The position numbers and the translations under genes are program-made. Of a stretch of DNA of 19,462 nucleotides, positions 15,712-19,462 are shown one piece after another. The stretch is from Flavobacteriales bacterium UBA7382. GTDB lineage: Bacteria; Bacteroidota; Bacteroidia; Flavobacteriales_D; Sanyastnellaceae. How positions within the stretch are numbered: the stretch's first letter is position 1; every line of letters begins with the position of its first letter. The notes below the pieces were generated by a model that saw nothing but the letters and a program-made list of their open reading frames with translations, had not been told where the DNA came from and made no database searches. Location: assembly GCA_002469765.1 (NCBI GenBank), contig DKNS01000166.1, forward strand, positions 1 through 19,462, given 5' to 3'.

Positions 15712-18009
15712 TCAGTTCAGTTCAAATTCAACACTTTGTTGTTGGACGCGAAGGCCAAAAATTCCAGGTTCAACCACGTACTCCAGATTCATGCCAATGA
15801 ACCCCAACTCTGCAGTGGGAACGCGAAAGGGGACAGTTGTGGTTGCACCGGCATCGACCAGCACCCTCTTGTAGGCCTTGAGCTTGTCCACGCTGGGTGT
15901 GATTGACGCCACACGGTCTTGGGTGAACAACATGATCACTTCGGTGGAGGATCGATTGCCCTTGTTTTCCAACACAACTTCTATGTCGAGCGTGTCGCCG
16001 ACCGTCAATTCATTTGGATTCAACAACCGAATCGCCGTCGTTTCAACCGCACTGTACGACAAACCTGACCCAAATTCATACTGAGGGCGCGCCGAGTAGT
16101 GCTTCTCCGTGTGCTTTCGATCGTAGGTCGTGTGAGAAGACGCTTCGCGTGGCCATGAGAACGGCAACTTGCCAGATGGATTGTGGGATCCACTCAACAC
16201 CTTGGCGATGGCTTGTCCTGCAAAGTCACCGGCCAAATAGGCCATCACCACCCCGTCCAAATCATCCTCCACCTGCGAAAACGTCCTTGGTCGCCCCTCG
16301 ACAAACACCGCCACAAGAGGCGTGCCTGTGGCACGGACTGCGCGAACCAATTCCAACTGGTTGTCGGCCAACCGCAAATCTCCAATGTTGCCCATGAATT
16401 CGGTGTAGGGCATCTCACCCAAGAACAGCACCGCCACATCAGGACGAGCCCGTCGCAAGGCAGATGACACACGGCGAATGTCCTCCCCTGTGAATTCCAT
16501 GGATTCAAGCTCTTCAAACTGAACCCTGCCCGGGCCAAATTCGTCGCGCATGGCCTCCACAGCAGTCTTTCTGCCCGGGTTGTTGTACTTCGGGTTCTTG
16601 CCTTGCCATGTGCCTGACCAACCCCCATTGAGGGCATTCAGCGAGTTCGCTGTGGGGCCGGACACAAAGACGTTTGCAGAACCTGCAATCGGCAACACGT
16701 CGTTTTCGTTCTTGAGCAATGTGATGCATTCCAGCGCCGCTTGGGCGGGCGCTTTCTCCAAAGCAACGCGCTCTTCGGCAGTCAACATGTCAGGCAAGGT
16801 GTCACCGCCCTCCTCCAACAATCCAAGACGCTCTTTCAAGGTCAAAATGCGGCGCACACTCAGGTCAATGCGTGCTTCAGAGATCGCTCCTTCCGCGACA
16901 AGTTCTTTCAACAACACCGGGAATTCCCAGTCTTGGGGAACCATGCTCATGTCGATCCCTGCAAGAATCGCCATGCGAATGGCGTCCTTGTGTGTGGCTG
17001 CAACTTTGTGCCGTGATTTCAAATAACGGATGTCCTCCCAATCCGTCACCGCCACCCCATCGAAGCCCAACTCACCTCTCAGGAGGTCGGTCAACACAAA
17101 TCGGTTGGCGTGGGTGGGGATGCCATTCATTTCACCGCTGTTGACCATGACGCTCAAGGCCCCTGCCTCCACTGCTTGGGCGAATGGAGGAAGGAAGATC
17201 TCCCGCAACTGACGCTCAGGGATGTACGCTGGGGTTCTGTCCTTCCCGCTCCAAGGCGTGCTGTAACCTAAATAATGCTTAAGCGTTGCGGCCACTTTCA
17301 CCTCACCTTCCTGAAAACCTCGGACCATGGCTTCTCCCATATCCCCCACGAGTTTGGGATCTTCTCCAAACGTCTCCCAAAAGCGAGGCCACCTCGGGTC
17401 ACGGCCCACATCCAACACTGGGGCGAAGTTCCATGGGATGCCACAAGCATGAATCTCCTTCGCAGTGCCTTCAGCCATGACCCGCACCAGTGCAGTGTCC
17501 CAGGTTGCGGCCAGGGCCAATTGCTGGGGACCAAGGGCTGCGCCATAGGTGAACGTCGCTCCATGGATCGCATCAATGCCATAAAGCGTAGGAATGCCTT
17601 TGGCTTCCATGCTGGCGGCTTGAATGTCACCAATCAGCCCCTGCCATTGAGCTGCGGGGTAACTGTGGCCCGCCGAGTTTAGAACACTTCCAATCTTGGA
17701 AATCGCGAAGGCCGAGTCCAACCTGGTCTGGTCCGTGCGGTGTGGCTCCTCTGCCTTGTGGTTTTCTCCCACACACAACATGTCCAGGGTCAACTGGGTC
17801 ATTTCGCCCACTTTGTCCTCCATTGTCATGGCTGCCAAGATGCCTTCGACGTGGGCCGAAGCTCTGTAGGTGCACAACTCGGCATCCGACACGCTTTCAC
17901 AAGGAGCGTCCAACTGACACGCTTGCAGTCCACACACCAAAGCCAACACCACTCCAGCGATGTGGAGACAGTGCATGTGAAGCCTGATTTGGGAGAAAAG
18001 GTGAATCAT
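15712..18009 (-). CDS. GH3 beta-glucosidase / exo-beta-glucanase lipoprotein
   Basis: With the ATG at 18009 the product has 765 residues. The signal peptide ends in CGLQAC, with Cys31 as lipidation site. The N-terminal barrel (about 50-390) has MTMEDKVGEMTQ (61-72), LYGIDAIHGATFTYGA (from 142), the substrate-binding pair Lys244-His245 (KHYLGY) and the nucleophile Asp323 in GVAVTDW. The second domain (about 415-625) carries GEMPYTE (531-537), which contains the likely acid/base glutamate as in barley exo-glucanase-type GH3 enzymes. A C-terminal Fn3-like domain (about 645-760) ends the protein. All expected residues are present. It should release glucose from the non-reducing ends of beta-1,3-gluco-oligosaccharides, in the periplasm or on the outer membrane. 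Starts at 18018, 18030 (TTG) and 17976 are also possible. I chose 18009 because it gives an arginine-containing n-region. It is the first gene of the glucan locus, 22 bases before the CBM-like gene. Confidence 0.93.
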   Translation of the reverse strand: MIHLFSQIRLHMHCLHIAGVVLALVCGLQACQLDAPCESVSDAELCTYRASAHVEGILAAMTMEDKVGEMTQLTLDMLCVGENHKAEEPHRTDQTRLDSAFAISKIGSVLNSAGHSYPAAQWQGLIGDIQAASMEAKGIPTLYGIDAIHGATFTYGAALGPQQLALAATWDTALVRVMAEGTAKEIHACGIPWNFAPVLDVGRDPRWPRFWETFGEDPKLVGDMGEAMVRGFQEGEVKVAATLKHYLGYSTPWSGKDRTPAYIPERQLREIFLPPFAQAVEAGALSVMVNSGEMNGIPTHANRFVLTDLLRGELGFDGVAVTDWEDIRYLKSRHKVAATHKDAIRMAILAGIDMSMVPQDWEFPVLLKELVAEGAISEARIDLSVRRILTLKERLGLLEEGGDTLPDMLTAEERVALEKAPAQAALECITLLKNENDVLPIAGSANVFVSGPTANSLNALNGGWSGTWQGKNPKYNNPGRKTAVEAMRDEFGPGRVQFEELESMEFTGEDIRRVSSALRRARPDVAVLFLGEMPYTEFMGNIGDLRLADNQLELVRAVRATGTPLVAVFVEGRPRTFSQVEDDLDGVVMAYLAGDFAGQAIAKVLSGSHNPSGKLPFSWPREASSHTTYDRKHTEKHYSARPQYEFGSGLSYSAVETTAIRLLNPNELTVGDTLDIEVVLENKGNRSSTEVIMLFTQDRVASITPSVDKLKAYKRVLVDAGATTTVPFRVPTAELGFIGMNLEYVVEPGIFGLRVQQQSVEFELN

Positions 18010-18032
18010 CTGAACCATTGAAACAATCAAGG

Positions 18033-18064
18033 CAAAGGAACCACAGGGCTCTATGCCTTTGGTT
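18033..18064 (-). promoter_or_regulatory. Possible leader structure upstream of the GH3 gene
   Basis: The 157 bases between the patatin stop and the chosen GH3 ATG must hold the promoter of the glucan locus, but I see no good TTG / TAnnTTTG pair. Just before the start, on the minus strand, AACCAAAGG (18064-18056) is followed by TGGTTCCTTTG (18043-18033). AACCA can pair with TGGTT, and CAAAGG can pair with CCTTTG, but the two pairings share bases and exclude one another. Each stem is only 5-6 base pairs, so this could be chance. Confidence 0.2.
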
Positions 18065-18166
18065 TTCAGCAGGGAAGCATTGTCCAGAAGCTGTCAACTC
18101 GTAGGGTGACTGCAAGCTACATGAATCTCTTGAATAATTGGACACGCGCCAACCCAAAATGGTGTC

Positions 18167-19033
18167 TTAAGCACGTGGTTGGCGCGACCACCAAGTCAAT
18201 GCCATGTCCAACCCCAATCGGTAATCGGCCATCACCTCAGTCGGCCCCACCGTCATGCTGTCCGACCTCAAAGGCACAGGTGGGGCGATTTCTTCCCAAC
18301 GGCGCCCTTGGTCGTCTCCCCCTTCGAACAGGCGGTCGACGGTGCCGTTGTAAGCCAGGTGGCCTTTTTCAAACAACTTGTTGATCCCAGGTCGGTCTTG
18401 AAACCACCACGAGGCCAAGTAGTCCGTGGTGCTCTGGGTGATGTGGTCTCCTGACGGTCGGGTTCGGACGACAAGGATGCGTTTGGCCCCGAGGTCCAGC
18501 GCCTTGTCCAAAGGCAAGGGATCGCTGTATCCGCCGTCGAACACCCAGTCATTTCCCCATTTCACTTGCCCACGGGTCCACATGGGCAACGTCGCAGAGG
18601 CCACCAAGGCGTTCAGCCATGCGTCTGATTGGGGCTGAACGTACATGGCCTTGCCTGTCCCTGCATGCGTCATGACCACCCAAGCCTGGGTGGTCCGTTG
18701 GGCCTCTTGAAGCGCCTTTAGGTCGAGCGGGGCATGCACCATGACGTGACGCTTCAAATGCCCCAAATTCATGACCCCTTCGTCACTGAAAGCCGCACTG
18801 AACCGGATGAATTCTCCCTCCCCGAGCAACTCCCGGACCACGCGCACGAAATACTTGTGTTGTCCTGCCAAGTATGAAGCCATCACCATGGCGCCGGCAC
18901 TGACGCCCAGCGCTCGCTGGAATCGCATAGGACCCAACAGCATCAAGGCATCCATCACCCCCGCCGTGAAGGCACACCGCAAACTGCCTCCTTCCAGAAT
19001 CAACGTGTCGTAGGTATGCAGTGGAGACTTCAC
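18167..19033 (-). CDS. Patatin-like phospholipase (YjjU type)
   Basis: A 288-residue protein without signal peptide or membrane segment. It has the patatin Ser-Asp dyad: the nucleophile elbow GVSAG (43-47, Ser45) and DGGYSDPLP (166-174) with catalytic Asp166. The glycine-rich oxyanion loop reads EGGSLRCAFTAGV (14-26), where the family usually has GGGxRG, so a glycine is Ser17 and another is Cys20. The overall order and length match the YjjU branch of patatin-like proteins, which hydrolyse acyl esters of lipids. The protein is probably cytoplasmic or peripheral to the inner membrane, and its substrate is unknown. The GTG at 19033 was chosen because the conserved beta-strand TLILEGG begins at residue 10 and no ATG lies upstream of it. 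It follows the outer-membrane protein gene by 38 bases and is separated from GH3 by 136-157 bases, so it is probably not part of the glucan operon. Confidence 0.88.
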   Translation of the reverse strand: MKSPLHTYDTLILEGGSLRCAFTAGVMDALMLLGPMRFQRALGVSAGAMVMASYLAGQHKYFVRVVRELLGEGEFIRFSAAFSDEGVMNLGHLKRHVMVHAPLDLKALQEAQRTTQAWVVMTHAGTGKAMYVQPQSDAWLNALVASATLPMWTRGQVKWGNDWVFDGGYSDPLPLDKALDLGAKRILVVRTRPSGDHITQSTTDYLASWWFQDRPGINKLFEKGHLAYNGTVDRLFEGGDDQGRRWEEIAPPVPLRSDSMTVGPTEVMADYRLGLDMALTWWSRQPRA

Positions 19034-19037
19034 GCAA

Positions 19038-19073
19038 CAAAAAAACGAAAAACCTCAGGGAGGGTTGCCCCTC
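19038..19073 (-). terminator. Terminator-like hairpin and T-tract after the outer-membrane protein gene
   Basis: On the minus strand, bases just after the stop codon can fold as AACC(C)TC / GAGGTT with a three-base loop, or alternatively as GAGGG-GCAA-CCCTC. They are followed by TTTTTCGTTTTTTTG. A short stem with a T-rich tail is the form of a rho-independent terminator. The tail ends only 4 bases before the GTG of the patatin gene, which is very close, so some read-through is likely. The stem is weak and the call is uncertain. Confidence 0.35.
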
Positions 19074-19462
19074 ACATGTCCCAACGCGGGCAGGAAACAC
19101 ACTCCTTCTGCGAACGACCCCAACGAAGGGCGATGCCTGCGGCCACGTAATCGGCACGCCAATGCGAGAACCGCAGGGTTGCAAATACGTCGAGGCTTGG
19201 ATGGACGGCCATCAAGATTTGGGCCTTGTTGTAGCGCGTCTTGAACCCAGGCGTCGGGTTGTCCAACACCCCGCCCTTGAGCAAGTCAAGCCGCGCGCGG
19301 CCGAACAGCCAAGTCCACCCCACGCTCCAACCTGGCTGCAAACGATTTTTGATAGACGTGGCCAAGGTGTCCGATGGCTCTCCCGTATTGGGGTCGGCCC
19401 TCAGCGCGCCGTGGTGTGCCAAGGCAAGCTGAGCCGTAAGTCCGACACGCGGCGACCAGACA
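19072..19462 (-). CDS. Probable outer-membrane or beta-rich envelope protein, C-terminal part, cut by the window edge
   Basis: The frame is open from the right edge to a TGA at 19072 and gives the last 129 residues. The start lies outside the window, and the in-frame TTG at 19422 is an internal leucine. The segment alternates polar and hydrophobic residues in strands separated by turns: GLTAQLALAHH, then GWSVGWTWLFGRARLDLL, AQILMAVHPSLDVFATLRFSHW, and DYVAAGIALRWG. This is the look of beta-barrel hairpins. It ends in CVSCPRWDM, with two cysteines and no terminal phenylalanine, which is unusual for a classical barrel. I do not recognise the family. It could be an outer-membrane protein of the porin or PagL-like kind, but this cannot be decided from the fragment. 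Confidence 0.55.
   Translation of the reverse strand, partial: VWSPRVGLTAQLALAHHGALRADPNTGEPSDTLATSIKNRLQPGWSVGWTWLFGRARLDLLKGGVLDNPTPGFKTRYNKAQILMAVHPSLDVFATLRFSHWRADYVAAGIALRWGRSQKECVSCPRWDM

Noticed and set aside
18031..18166. Non-coding RNA or clear promoter in the gap before the GH3 gene
   Set aside because: A TTGACA-like string is present on the minus strand, but no matching -7 or -10 box lies at a sensible distance, and no convincing terminator or RNA fold is visible beyond the short stems listed.

Overview
The window suggests a Bacteroidota genome, most likely a free-living (probably aquatic) member of the Flavobacteriales or a related group. The signs are a SusC/SusD pair, carboxypeptidase-regulatory-like N-terminal domains on both TonB-dependent receptors, three proteins with type IX secretion (T9SS) C-terminal sorting domains, and glycan-active lipoproteins. 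The DNA looks moderately GC-rich for this group (judged by eye, not computed). All thirteen genes lie on the minus strand, so transcription runs from right to left. No tRNA, rRNA, CRISPR array, insertion sequence or recognisable transcriptional regulator is visible.

Right edge (19462-18167): the C-terminal end of a probable outer-membrane protein, then a patatin-like phospholipase of the YjjU type. A terminator-like element lies between them.

Centre (18009-7435): a polysaccharide utilisation locus for a beta-glucan, most likely laminarin. In transcription order it holds a GH3 beta-glucosidase lipoprotein, a T9SS-exported protein with two six-cysteine CBM48-like domains, a SusC transporter, a SusD binding lipoprotein, a PKD-domain surface lipoprotein and a GH16 endo-beta-1,3-glucanase lipoprotein with a Calx-beta domain. 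The inferred division of labour is surface binding (CBM-like protein, SusD, PKD protein), surface cleavage by GH16, import through SusC, and trimming to glucose by GH3. From the CBM-like gene to GH16 every junction overlaps by 1 or 4 bases.

Bridge (7415-6706): two small cytoplasmic genes, an Hpt-like phosphotransfer protein and an MmcQ/YjbR family protein, overlapping by 4 bases. They may be the tail of the glucan operon.

Left (6675-495): a compact three-gene operon of a secreted lamin-tail-domain protein, a TonB-dependent receptor without a SusD partner, and a secreted protein with OB-fold, Fn3-like and two HKD phospholipase-D/nuclease domains. The lamin-tail and OB-fold modules are the accessory domains of secreted ExeM-type nucleases, here split over two proteins around a receptor. 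My leading hypothesis is a system for breaking down and taking up extracellular DNA or another phosphodiester polymer. This is the most unusual content of the window.

Left edge (423-1): the N-terminal part of a secreted alpha/beta-hydrolase, preceded by a strong hairpin. No gene-free stretch exceeds about 140 bases.
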